From Thiocapsa roseilacustris (lineage in GTDB: Bacteria > Pseudomonadota > Gammaproteobacteria > Chromatiales > Chromatiaceae): a stretch of DNA of 64,000 nucleotides. Below, in pieces: positions 18,071 to 26,145 of this stretch (its first letter is position 1; each line of letters starts with the position of its first letter). The position numbers and the translations under genes are program-made. The stretch lies in assembly GCF_041903755.1 (NCBI RefSeq), contig NZ_JBBWVE010000004.1:124001-188000 (forward strand). Direction: 5' to 3'. The notes below the pieces were generated by a model. The model ran no database searches, was not told the origin of the DNA, and worked only from the letters and a program-made list of their open reading frames with translations.

Positions 18071-18348
18071 GGCGTGGCGTCGGCGCCGCTCGCCTCCGAG
18101 GCCGTCTGCTTGAGGCGGACCCCGCGCCCGCCGCCAGCGCTGACCTGACCCTCGCCGATCAGCTCGATCCCGGCCCGGTCGAGGGCCTCGATCAGCTTCA
18201 TGACCGAATCCAGGTTGCCGCGGACTTGACCCTCACTGGCTTCCATCCGTTGGATGGTCGGCACGGACAGACCCGCAGCCTCGGCCAAACGCCTTTGGTC
18301 GATCCCCAGCAGGGCACGCGCGGCGCGGATTTGAGCGGCAATAATCAT
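18067..18348 (-). CDS. XRE-family helix-turn-helix regulator
   Basis: A 93-residue Cro/CI-type DNA-binding protein. The HTH is at about residues 6-40 (IRAARALLGIDQRRLAEAAGLSVPTIQRME), followed by a dimerisation helix and a short polar tail. It is the first gene of the minus-strand operon, and its stop overlaps the hyfB-like start by 4 bp. It is therefore likely to regulate its own operon. The ligand or signal is not visible. Confidence 0.88.
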   Translation of the reverse strand: MIIAAQIRAARALLGIDQRRLAEAAGLSVPTIQRMEASEGQVRGNLDSVMKLIEALDRAGIELIGEGQVSAGGGRGVRLKQTASEASGADATP

Positions 18349-18486
18349 GTTTTAGGCATCATTACTCATGGTTTCATGATGATTTTATGGTGCTTAGCGA
18401 TCATTTAGCAAGGCCCTTCCGATGCATCGAGCCGTTCGGCGCCCGGCTGAGCGCTCGCACCGGCGCCGACGGTCTCGCGTGCATGC

Positions 18487-18502
18487 CTGTCTTTTTACAC
18501 AG
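18487..18502 (+). promoter_or_regulatory. LexA (SOS) box
   Basis: CTGTCTTTTTACACAG fits CTGT-N8-ACAG, the gammaproteobacterial LexA consensus, and lies 62 bp before the yebG start. YebG is SOS-induced in E. coli. Confidence 0.75.
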
Positions 18503-18564
18503 TATACTGTCGGCTCAAGCCCTCGCGCGGGGCATCACCACAGCCGACCCCGGAGCCCAAGACC

Positions 18565-18915
18565 GTGATCGAGATCGAATACGTCGTCAGAGACCAGAAG
18601 GGAGCCGAACGCTTGCGTACGACCGACAAAAAGGCCGCCGACGCCTACGACAAAGCACTTGAAAGCGCGGAACGTCTCGCCGAGCTCCTGCGCCACGACA
18701 GGATCCTGCCCGATTTGCCCGAGAGCGATCTCGAGGAGCTGACCATCTATCTCGCGCGCAACGCCAGGACGGTCGAGCGCATCCTCAAAGGCAAGTCGGC
18801 CGAGATCGAGCCGATGGAGAGCGAGAAAGGCGACAACGAGAAGGGCGCCATCGAGACGGTCGCGGAGCAGCCCGAGCCGACGTCCAAGGTCGCGCCCCTG
18901 CGGGCCGCAGGCTGA
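18565..18915 (+). CDS. yebG: YebG family SOS-induced protein
   Basis: A 116-residue small protein whose N-terminal half matches YebG: IEYVVRDQKGAERLRTTDKKAADAYDK, then a helical region (LAELLRHD ... LAENA-like). The C-terminal 40 residues are charged and low-complexity. The start is GTG at 18565, and the LexA box at 18487-18502 supports both identity and start. The molecular function of YebG is unknown; it is part of the DNA-damage response. Confidence 0.85.
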   Translation: MIEIEYVVRDQKGAERLRTTDKKAADAYDKALESAERLAELLRHDRILPDLPESDLEELTIYLARNARTVERILKGKSAEIEPMESEKGDNEKGAIETVAEQPEPTSKVAPLRAAG

Positions 18916-18976
18916 TCGGGCCGTTCGGGTTAACAAGCGCAGCCAATGCGGCAATCCAGGCACGAGCAACCGGGTC

Positions 18977-19033
18977 GGGTGGACAAGTGCAGCGCAGCCG
19001 GGCTCGGTGGACTTCGCTCCCGCTCGTCCACCC
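18977..19033. repeat. GGGTGGAC inverted repeat
   Basis: GGGTGGAC (18977-18984) pairs with GTCCACCC (19026-19033). A related unit in the opposite orientation lies at about 48847-48878. Apart from this unit and the heptamers, the stretch 18916-19412 holds no gene that I can support. Confidence 0.5.
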
Positions 19034-19243
19034 TGCCGACCGGACGATAGGCTCGGTCAGAGCGGACAATACCCGACGCGTTCGATGCATCGAAGAATCA
19101 ATGCGTGTCGGGGTGATCCTGTCTAGGGTGCACCCGAAGACCAAGCACGTGGAACTCTCGACGATCGATCCGTCAAAGATAGCGTGCCGCGCATCGGGGG
19201 CACGGATGCGCGACCAATCCAAGCCGGTCGAACTCAACGCACG

Positions 19244-19397
19244 ATCAGCTATCAGCTCTCAGCTATCAGCTATCAGCTCTCAGCTCTCAGCTCTCAGCTC
19301 TCAGCTATCAGCCACTAACCACTAACCACTAACCACTAACCACTAACCACTAACCACTAACCACTAACCACTAACCACTATCCACTATCCACTATCC
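19244..19397. repeat. Heptanucleotide tandem arrays (AGCTATC/AGCTCTC then CACTAAC)
   Basis: Two back-to-back 7-bp arrays. The first mixes ATCAGCT and CTCAGCT units (about 19244-19310). The second is about ten CACTAAC units that change to CACTATC at the end. The array stops about 15 bp before the start codon of the next gene, so it lies in that gene's leader. Such 7-bp arrays resemble the STRR repeats known from cyanobacteria. Confidence 0.9.
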
Positions 19398-19412
19398 CCG
19401 GAGACCTTACGC

Positions 19413-19985
19413 ATGAAGCTCATCGCACGCCTGACCGCTGCAACCGCCATTCTCGCCACGACGACACTCAGTGCCGAACCGGCTCCGAACCCGAACGCTG
19501 CCGAAGCCAAGGCCATCGTCCAGGAGTTCGCCACCACCCTGCAGGGCGAGCTGCAGGCCGCCATCAAGGAAGGCGGGCCGACCAACGCCATCGCGGTTTG
19601 CCAAGACCGTGCACCCGCCATCGCGGCCGACCTCTCCAAGCGCTCCGGTTGGGAGGTCGGTCGGACCAGTCTCAAGACCCGCAACACCGCCGACAACGCG
19701 CCGGACGCCTGGGAACAGAAGATCCTCGCTGACTTCGACGCCCGTCGCGCCGCCGGCGAAGACGCGCAACCCATGGCCTATGCCGAGGTCGTGGAGACCG
19801 CCGACGGCAAGACCTTCCGCTTCATGAAGGCGATCCCGACCGCGGAGGTCTGCCTCGCCTGCCACGGCAGCGACATCACGCCGGAGGTCGCGGCGGCGAC
19901 CGATGAGCGCTATCCTGACGACATGGCACGCGGCTACAGCCTCGGCGACGTCCGAGGCGCATTCAGCCTATCCAAGCCGCTCTGA
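19413..19985 (+). CDS. Exported c-type haem protein, DUF3365 (Tll0287-like)
   Basis: A 190-residue precursor with a signal peptide (about 1-20, ending LSA). The mature domain matches the DUF3365/Tll0287-like sensor fold. One c-type haem motif CLACH (about residues 147-151) sits in the place expected for that family. It probably acts as a periplasmic redox or gas sensor or small cytochrome. The ribosome site GGAG lies just after the heptamer array. It is a single gene and its partner is unknown. Confidence 0.85.
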   Translation: MKLIARLTAATAILATTTLSAEPAPNPNAAEAKAIVQEFATTLQGELQAAIKEGGPTNAIAVCQDRAPAIAADLSKRSGWEVGRTSLKTRNTADNAPDAWEQKILADFDARRAAGEDAQPMAYAEVVETADGKTFRFMKAIPTAEVCLACHGSDITPEVAAATDERYPDDMARGYSLGDVRGAFSLSKPL

Positions 19986-20069
19986 TCCTACACCGCCCGG
20001 GTGACAGCCCGGGCGACCGCTTCAGCATCGGTCCGGGCTCTTGCCCGAGCCACCAACGTGACATCAGCC

Positions 20070-20672
20070 ATGGCCGAGGAACGGTTCGATCTCAGCTATA
20101 GGGGCGATCTGACTCCCGGAGCCGATCCGGCACGGGTGCGCGAGCGCCTGACGGCGCTCTTCAAGCTCAGCGAGACTGGTGCCGAGCGCCTCTTCACCGG
20201 TCGACCGGTGATCGTGAAGCGCAACGCCGATGCCGCGACCACGGCACGCTTCACCGAGGTCTTCGAGGAAGCCGGCGCCCTCCTGACGGTGACGCCGCTG
20301 GATACCGGATCGCAGTGGCCGCCCCCCGACAACGCAACGGATGCCGTATCCGCTGCGCACCGCGACCCATCCCCGCAGTCGGACGCATCCGAAGACAGCG
20401 GCACCCCGCCACTCGCGCTGGCCACCACCCAAGATGACTTTCTCGAACCCTCACGCACGGTTAACATAGCGGCCTTCGACACTGGCGAGCTGAGCCTCGT
20501 CTCGGGGCAAGACTGGAGCCTGGCGGACTGCGAGCCGCCGCCCACGCCGATTCCGATCCCCGACATCGACTATCTCTCGCTCGCCGAGATGGAGCCGCCG
20601 ACCGAGCGCCCTCGGACCGAGAGCCCGCGGAGCGAGACCCCTCGTCGTGAGAACCAAGACCCGCCCGACTGA
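20070..20672 (+). CDS. Hypothetical protein with a conserved N-terminal gammaproteobacterial domain
   Basis: A 200-residue soluble-looking protein. Residues 1-75 (FDLSYRGDLTPGADPARVRERL ... LFTGRPVIVKRNADAATTARFTEVFEEAG) resemble a short domain seen at the N-terminus of several uncharacterised gammaproteobacterial membrane proteins. The rest is Pro/Glu/Ser-rich and probably disordered, with no membrane helix. The ATG at 20070 was chosen because the domain begins there. It ends 23 bp before the FAD oxidoreductase start, so the two may be co-transcribed. I cannot name a function. Confidence 0.65.
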   Translation: MAEERFDLSYRGDLTPGADPARVRERLTALFKLSETGAERLFTGRPVIVKRNADAATTARFTEVFEEAGALLTVTPLDTGSQWPPPDNATDAVSAAHRDPSPQSDASEDSGTPPLALATTQDDFLEPSRTVNIAAFDTGELSLVSGQDWSLADCEPPPTPIPIPDIDYLSLAEMEPPTERPRTESPRSETPRRENQDPPD

Positions 20673-20694
20673 CGCATCAGCCTATGAGCAGAGT

Positions 20695-21888
20695 ATGAGC
20701 ACGGATTTGGACCATATCGTCATCGGCGCCGGCATCAGCGGCTTGGGTGCCGCTCATTTCGCGACCCGCCGCGGCCGGCGGACCCTCGTGCTCGAGTCCT
20801 CGGATCGTGTCGGGGGCTGCATCAACAGCCAGAGCTTTCCGGAGCTCGGCGGCTTCTGGACCGAGGCCGGCGGTCACACCTGCTTCAACAGCTACGGCAA
20901 TCTGCTGTCGATCCTGGACGATCTCGGATTGACCCGACACGTTCAGCCCAAGGGGAAGGTCGGCTATCTCCTTTGGAGGGGCGGGCAGCGGGGCTCGATC
21001 GTCTCGGCACTGCACATTTGGGAGGCGCTGCGCTCGATCCCGAAGATCTTCTCCGCCCCCAAAGAAGGGCGCAGCGTCTCCGACTATTACGGCGATGTGC
21101 TCGGGCGCCGCAACTATCGCGATCTCCTGCGTCATGCCTTTCAGGCCGTGATCTGCCAGCCGGCCGACGACTACCCCGCCGAGGCGCTGTTTCGGCGCAA
21201 ACCGCGCCGCAAGAACGTGATCAAGGCATTCACCTTCTCGACCGGACTCTCCGCCATCCCGGCGGCGATCGCCGCGCAGAAGGGGCTCGAGGTCCGCACC
21301 GGAGCGCAGATCTCCGCGATCGAGCGCAACGGCGAGGGCTTTCGCGTCACGACCGGCGGGGAGACGTTGAGCTGCGGCTCGCTCACCCTCGCCGTCCCGC
21401 CCGATGTCGCCACCGCGCTGATGCCGTCCGGCTTCGACGCCGCGCGGGCCGCGATCACCGATATCAGCGTGGCCGAGATCGAAACCCTGGTCCTGGCGTT
21501 CCGCACCTCGGACCTGGGGCTCAAACCTATCGCAGGCCTCATCGCGGTGGACGAGGCATTCTACTCGGCCGTCTCGCGCGACTTTCTCGCCGACCCGAGC
21601 TACCGCGGATTCGCCTTCCACTTCCGACCCGGCGTGCTGAGCGAGCAGGCCCAGATCGAGCGAGCCTGTCTCGCGCTGGGCACCACGCCGAGCCACATCG
21701 CGGCACAGGCGCGGGTGCACAATCGATTGCCGGCCCTGCGCACGGGCCATGCCGCGCGGATACGACGGCTCGACGAGACCCTCGCCGGGACACAGCTCGC
21801 GGTCACCGGAAACTGGTTCCTCGGCGTCTCCATCGAGGACGCCCTGACACGCAGCCGCAGCGAGTCCGATCGACTCTTCGCGGGATAA
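20695..21888 (+). CDS. FAD-dependent amine oxidase / protoporphyrinogen oxidase-like protein
   Basis: A 397-residue flavoprotein with an N-terminal Rossmann motif (VIGAGISGLGAAHFA, about residues 9-23) and a second FAD-contacting segment SDRVGGCINS. A C-terminal NWFLGVSIEDAL motif closes the flavin site, as in the amine oxidase and HemY group. The substrate is not clear. The ATG at 20695 gives a compact N-terminus; the next upstream codons belong to the intergenic region. Its stop TAA is directly followed by GGTGATTTCC, which resembles the terminal repeat of the 133-bp miniature element. Confidence 0.85.
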   Translation: MSTDLDHIVIGAGISGLGAAHFATRRGRRTLVLESSDRVGGCINSQSFPELGGFWTEAGGHTCFNSYGNLLSILDDLGLTRHVQPKGKVGYLLWRGGQRGSIVSALHIWEALRSIPKIFSAPKEGRSVSDYYGDVLGRRNYRDLLRHAFQAVICQPADDYPAEALFRRKPRRKNVIKAFTFSTGLSAIPAAIAAQKGLEVRTGAQISAIERNGEGFRVTTGGETLSCGSLTLAVPPDVATALMPSGFDAARAAITDISVAEIETLVLAFRTSDLGLKPIAGLIAVDEAFYSAVSRDFLADPSYRGFAFHFRPGVLSEQAQIERACLALGTTPSHIAAQARVHNRLPALRTGHAARIRRLDETLAGTQLAVTGNWFLGVSIEDALTRSRSESDRLFAG

Positions 21889-22027
21889 GGTGATTTCCGG
21901 GAAAGCATCGACCAACATGTAGCGGCGACTTTAGTCGCCCGGTCAGCATTGGCAACACGCACGGCCGGGATGATCATTCCCGGCAATCCCCTAAGGCTCA
22001 ACATCGCCACCGATCGAGATCGACCCC

Positions 22028-22507
22028 ATGAGAACACGTATCGCGCTCGGGCTAACCCTATTCTTACTGATCGGCACGGCCGCCGCCGAGATCATCGGCA
22101 GCGTCGCCACCAAGTTCAAGTGGATGGGCCCGAACGACAAGATCCTTATCGAGGTCTTCGATGACGAGGAGATCCCGGGCGTGGTCTGTTATTTGAGTCG
22201 CGCCAAAACGGGGGGCGTTTCGGGTGCGGTCGGCGTCGCGGAAGACACCTCCGATGCGGCGATCCATTGTGTCCAAGTCGGTCCCATCACGCTGGCCGAC
22301 GACATTCGCGACGGCAAGCAGGACGGCGCCGAGGTCTTCAAGAAGCGCACCTCGCTGCTGTTCAAGAGCCTCCAAGTCGTGCGCTTCTTCGACGCCCCCC
22401 GACATACGCTGGTCTACTTGAGCTACAGCGACAGGGTCATCGAAGGCTCGCCCAAGAACAGTATTACCGCTGTTCCGATTCTGCCGTGGGGCAGCCCCGC
22501 GCCATAA
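22028..22507 (+). CDS. creA: CreA family periplasmic protein
   Basis: A 159-residue precursor with a signal peptide (1-20, ending AAA). The mature part strongly matches CreA: EEIPGVVCYLSRAKTGG, VAEDTSDAAIHCVQVGPI, FKKRTSLLFKSLQVVRF and VIEGSPKNSITAVPI. The function of CreA is unknown; it is a small conserved periplasmic protein. The stop codon TAA abuts the left end of a miniature element. Confidence 0.93.
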   Translation: MRTRIALGLTLFLLIGTAAAEIIGSVATKFKWMGPNDKILIEVFDDEEIPGVVCYLSRAKTGGVSGAVGVAEDTSDAAIHCVQVGPITLADDIRDGKQDGAEVFKKRTSLLFKSLQVVRFFDAPRHTLVYLSYSDRVIEGSPKNSITAVPILPWGSPAP

Positions 22508-22605
22508 GGCGATTTCCGAAGGAACCGTAGGTTGTGCTGACGATAGGAGGCACAACTTGCGCCGACGGCAGGTTGTGCCTCGCACGGCTCGGCACAACCT
22601 ACGCC
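22508..22605. repeat. Partial 133-bp-type miniature element at a stop codon
   Basis: GGCGATTTCC begins right after the creA TAA stop, followed by the GTAGGTTGTGC ... GCACAACCTAC core. The right terminal repeat is decayed. A TAA/TTA target would let the insertion regenerate the stop codon. Confidence 0.7.
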
Positions 22606-22746
22606 CCGCCTTGGGGAAGCCTCGCACCTCGAAGAAAGAGAGAAGAATGCTCCGATTGGGGGGCGATCGTTTGCCTTGTGCGGAAAAAAAGGCGGCGGAG
22701 CAAATATTCGACCCGATCTCGACAGCACGAAGGGGAAGGCAGGCCG

Positions 22747-23349
22747 ATGACACAGCCCATCGCAGATGCGCAAGGTGCCGCAAAAAGAATCGCACTCGGC
22801 GGGAGCGAGGCCGCTCCTGCAGTGCCGAGCCGAGTCGGTTGGTCCAACGCCGAAATCCATCGATGTGGCCTGGCAGACGCCGAGGGGGTCAACGCCTCCA
22901 TCGTGTCCGCGGTGAACGGGATGCGAGAGGGTGATTTCGAGCGTCGCTCCCATTTTATCGGTGGTCGGTTCGAGAACCTGTACCTCGAGCGCACACGCAT
23001 CCCGGCCATTCTGCCGGTTCTGGATCAGGCACTTGCCTGCGCCGGCTTGATCCTCGGGCGCGCGCCAGGGACGCTGCGCTGCGGGTTTTGGCTGAATCTC
23101 ACGGGGCCGGGTCAAAGCACCTCGGAGCACACTCACGACGAGCACGACGAGCTGCTCTCCGGGGTCTACTATGTCGCCGTCCCGCCGGATTCGGGCGATT
23201 TGATCCTCTACGACGGGCCATCGAGGATTCACATCGAGCCCTATGCCGGAACCTTCCTCTTTTTCCCGCCGAACCTTCCCCATGCCGTCGAGACCAATCG
23301 CAGCGCATCGCCGCGCCTGTCGATCGGCATCAATATCGGCCCAGGCTGA
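22747..23349 (+). CDS. Putative 2OG-Fe(II) oxygenase (TIGR02466-like)
   Basis: A 200-residue protein with the iron-binding facial triad pattern. HTHDEHD (residues 128-134) supplies the first His and an acidic residue, His179 in PPNLPHAV supplies the second His, and Arg190 is placed to bind 2-oxoglutarate. SGVYYVAVP and GDLILYDG strands support the double-stranded beta-helix fold. The ATG at 22747 is preferred over longer frames that start in the upstream repeat. It converges on dksA2; any link with zinc starvation is speculative. The substrate is unknown. Confidence 0.8.
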   Translation: MTQPIADAQGAAKRIALGGSEAAPAVPSRVGWSNAEIHRCGLADAEGVNASIVSAVNGMREGDFERRSHFIGGRFENLYLERTRIPAILPVLDQALACAGLILGRAPGTLRCGFWLNLTGPGQSTSEHTHDEHDELLSGVYYVAVPPDSGDLILYDGPSRIHIEPYAGTFLFFPPNLPHAVETNRSASPRLSIGINIGPG

Positions 23350-23399
23350 GAACCGAACGCGCCGCACCAGCCTCGACCGGGCACGGGGCAGAGCTGGCC

Positions 23400-23825
23400 T
23401 CACATGGCGCCACTCAACTGCTGGCGCTCCTTGATCTCGCGCCGCTCCTGCGCCTCGACCGAGAGGGTCGCGACCGGACGTGCTTCCAGGCGTGCCAGCC
23501 CGATCGGCTCGCCGGTCTCCTCGCAATAGCCGTAGCTGCCGTCCTCGATCCGCACCAACGCCTGGTCGATCTTGTGAACCAGTTTGCGACAACGGTCGCG
23601 GGTCCTCAGCTCCAGCGCCTGATCCGCCTCGCGGGTGGCGCGATCCACGTCGTCGCCGACCTCTTGATGGGCAGTGTCGCGCAGACCATCGAGCGTTCCT
23701 TGAGCCTCCTCCAGAAGCTCGGTCCGCCAGGCGAGCAGCTTGGCGCGAAAATAGGCCAGTTGGCGCTCGTTCATGTACTCCTCATCGGGACCGGGAGAAT
23801 AGTCGGATCCTGGATCCTCAGCCAT
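23400..23825 (-). CDS. dksA2: Cysteine-depleted DksA paralogue (DksA2-like)
   Basis: A 141-residue RNA polymerase secondary-channel factor. The coiled-coil tip keeps the DDVDRA motif (residues 58-63; E. coli DksA has DPVDRA with the essential Asp pair). The zinc-finger region YGYCEETGEPIGLARLEARPVATLS keeps only C101; the other three positions are T104, S122 and A125. It should therefore work without zinc. In Pseudomonas aeruginosa the analogous DksA2 is Zur-controlled and replaces zinc-containing DksA under zinc starvation. The ATG at 23825 follows an AGGGGG site; a GTG 15 bp upstream is possible. A Zur-like palindrome lies 32 bp upstream. Confidence 0.85.
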   Translation of the reverse strand: MAEDPGSDYSPGPDEEYMNERQLAYFRAKLLAWRTELLEEAQGTLDGLRDTAHQEVGDDVDRATREADQALELRTRDRCRKLVHKIDQALVRIEDGSYGYCEETGEPIGLARLEARPVATLSVEAQERREIKERQQLSGAM

Positions 23826-23856
23826 CGGACACCCCCTCACCTTGACGCAGATCGAA

Positions 23857-23870
23857 TATGTAATAACATA
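23857..23870. promoter_or_regulatory. Zur-like operator
   Basis: TATGTAATAACATA is a perfect palindrome (TATGT, 4-nt centre, ACATA) in an AT-rich patch of otherwise GC-rich DNA. It resembles gammaproteobacterial Zur boxes (GTTATN-NATAAC type). It lies just upstream of dksA2 and on the side of the porin-znu genes. Confidence 0.6.
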
Positions 23871-24285
23871 ACACGACTTCAGTACCTTCTTGAGTAGGCT
23901 AACCCGAACGTGCTGTCGCCACCCGGATCAGGCAACGCATCGGTCCCGATGCAACGCCCTGTTCGCGACCGGAACCCCGCAGATCTCGCCGGCACTCAGC
24001 CCGAGGCATGCACCGCAAACCGCCCTTGGCCTCAGCCGGTCAGACCGCCGGCAATCCAAGTGACGTCGGCGGAGCATCGCGTATTCGGGTGGCCTTGGGC
24101 AAGTCTATCGGCGACGAAATATCGGCGACGAAAGGCTCCGGGTCCTGGATCCGGCCACCGAGAACGGATGCGGTTCAGCCGGGATGGACCGTCCAATTAC
24201 CGTCACCCGACGCTGCGACCGAATCCGTATCGCTTTGTAGACCACCTCATGTTGTACCTTGGATTGCAACGAGCGCCTAACATCT
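23871..24285. other. Intergenic region upstream of the zinc porin
   Basis: No gene is supported here. A 390-base open frame across it shows no family motif, odd composition and no ribosome site. The stretch probably holds the porin promoter; an imperfect GTTG ... CAAC palindrome at 24250-24269 is too weak to call. Confidence 0.4.
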
Positions 24286-25947
24286 ATGAAACGCTATAAC
24301 ATCATCTCACGAAACCCGCCAACGGCTGAGATTCCGGTCCCGCGCCCGATCAATCCAGGGTTTACGGCCAAAATCGCTTGCGCTGTTGCCTTGCTGGCGC
24401 CGATGACCGCCTTCCCCGCCACGGATGTCGAGATCGCGGAGCTCCGGGCGATCGTCGATCAGATGAAATCCCAGTACGAGCGCCGGATTCAGGATCTCGA
24501 AGCCCGCCTCGCGAAGGCCGAGCGTGATGCGACGAAGGCCGCAACGCGTTCGGAGGCCGCTGCGGAGCGGGCAGAGCAGGCAGCCCGGGTCGCCTCGACC
24601 GAGTCCCGACCGATGACCGCGCCGCTCGTCACGCCCCCCGCAAGCCCGGAGCCGGGCAAGACGGGCCTCGGTGCACTGGGCTCGGGCAATGCGTTCAACC
24701 CGCAGATCTCGGTCTTCCTCGACGGCAACTATTACCACGACGGGATCGACGGCGAGGGAGCATCTCTCGTCGGACTCGCCTACCAACCGTCGCGCGGTGC
24801 AGACCAGGGTCACGACCACAACGGCGACGCGCACGACGATGAAGGCCATATGCATGGCGCGGCCGAGAACGGGTTTAACTTCCGCGAGGCCGAGATTGCC
24901 TTTTCCGCGACCGTCGATCCCTATTTCGATGCCTCGCTCTTCCTCGCGATCGACGGTGACGGCACCGTCGAGCTGGAAGAGGGCTATTTTCAGACCCGCA
25001 GCCTCCCGGCCGGACTGCGCGTGAAAGGCGGCAAGTTCCTCAGCGACTTCGGCTACATCAACCGGCAGCATCCCCATCAATGGGACTTCGTCGATCAGAA
25101 CCTGCCCTATCTCAATCTGCTCGGCCCGCACGGACTTCAGGACACCGGGCTTCAACTGACCTGGCTCCCGAAGCTGCCGGTCTATACCCTGCTCGGCGTC
25201 GAGGGGTTGCAGGGCAATCAGGAGATCTTCGGCGCGACCTTGGGCGACGACGACCAGGCGGCGCTGGAGCTCGGCGACACCGACGACGGCCCGCGACTCT
25301 GGACCGCCTTCGCCAAGGTCGCACCCGAGATCGGGGTCAATCATGCGCTTCAGCTCGGGCTGTCCTACGCGAACAACAACCAGCATCAAGAGGTCCAGGA
25401 GCACGCCCATGCGCACGACGGAGACGACGATGACGAGGGGCATGACGACGATCACGCGATCGAGATTCACCGCAACGCTCTCTCCGGCGACGCGCAGTTG
25501 TGGGGTGTCGACCTGGTGTACAAATACGACGGCGGCGGCGCCTACGGACACAAGAGCTTCAAGCTTCAGAGCGAGTACCTTCGCTCGATCAAGGACATGA
25601 GGATCACCTCGAGCGCCCATCCGGAGGTCGTCGGCTCACGCCGCACCTTCACCACGGACGGCCTCTACGCCCAGGCGATCTATGGATTCGCGCCGAAATG
25701 GACGGCCGGTCTGCGCTACGACGTGCTCGGGATGACCAACGAGGTCAGCGGCGGCGAGAACGCCGGCTTCGGCTCGTCGGATCGTTGGACCCTCGATGTC
25801 ACCTGGAACCTCTCGGAGTTCTCGCGGCTGCGCGCCCAGTATGCGCACAACGACATTCTGCAGGCGCCGGGCGAGCGCGAGCGGTTCGATGCCTTTTACC
25901 TTCAGTTCCTGGTGAGTATGGGCTCGCACGGGGCGCACGCCTTCTGA
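24286..25947 (+). CDS. His-rich outer-membrane porin, probably for zinc uptake
   Basis: A 553-residue outer-membrane protein precursor. After the signal sequence (to about residue 45) comes a coiled coil rich in Ala/Glu/Arg (about 45-95), then a beta-barrel rich in alternating hydrophobic strands that ends in Phe, as porins do. Two predicted loops are dense in His and Asp: GHDHNGDAHDDEGHMHG and HAHAHDGDDDDEGHDDDHA. These look like zinc-gathering loops. It precedes znuA-znuC-znuB and follows the Zur-like box, so zinc import across the outer membrane is a good inference. No TonB box is obvious. The ATG at 24286 was chosen over an upstream codon. Confidence 0.82.
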   Translation: MKRYNIISRNPPTAEIPVPRPINPGFTAKIACAVALLAPMTAFPATDVEIAELRAIVDQMKSQYERRIQDLEARLAKAERDATKAATRSEAAAERAEQAARVASTESRPMTAPLVTPPASPEPGKTGLGALGSGNAFNPQISVFLDGNYYHDGIDGEGASLVGLAYQPSRGADQGHDHNGDAHDDEGHMHGAAENGFNFREAEIAFSATVDPYFDASLFLAIDGDGTVELEEGYFQTRSLPAGLRVKGGKFLSDFGYINRQHPHQWDFVDQNLPYLNLLGPHGLQDTGLQLTWLPKLPVYTLLGVEGLQGNQEIFGATLGDDDQAALELGDTDDGPRLWTAFAKVAPEIGVNHALQLGLSYANNNQHQEVQEHAHAHDGDDDDEGHDDDHAIEIHRNALSGDAQLWGVDLVYKYDGGGAYGHKSFKLQSEYLRSIKDMRITSSAHPEVVGSRRTFTTDGLYAQAIYGFAPKWTAGLRYDVLGMTNEVSGGENAGFGSSDRWTLDVTWNLSEFSRLRAQYAHNDILQAPGERERFDAFYLQFLVSMGSHGAHAF

Positions 25948-25950
25948 AAT

Positions 25951-26054
25951 CCGGGATCGCCGACTTCAGTCGGCCCGGAGCACGGACGATGGGGCCGATC
26001 CGTCACCTCCGGACCGCTCGACACAGGTGCCGACTGAAATCGGCGGTCCCGGGA
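25951..26054. repeat. REP-type palindrome pair (GCCGACTTCAGTCGGC)
   Basis: An inverted pair of short palindromes, one with GACTTCAGTC and one with GACTGAAATC at its centre, flanked by CCGGGA and TCCCGG. It lies between the porin and znuA. The same family recurs at 29697-29815, 30893-31010 and 45858-46029. Confidence 0.75.
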
Positions 26055-26145
26055 ACCGGGCTTCCTGCTGTGCTGATGCCTGGTTGGCGGCGCATTCGGA
26101 ACTGCTGTAGTCGGTTTTTTCAACGCGGTTGATACGGGAATCATC

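Noticed and set aside
19244..19397. Possible CRISPR array
   Set aside because: Units are 7 bp with no spacers. It is a simple tandem repeat, as are the hexamer arrays near 47 kb and 49.5 kb.
24250..24269. Second Zur box upstream of the porin
   Set aside because: Only the outer GTTG/CAAC bases are symmetric, and the centre is GC-rich and unlike Zur sites.
23910..24299. Hypothetical 129-residue protein
   Set aside because: No ribosome site, no recognisable domain, and it overlaps the start of the porin gene.
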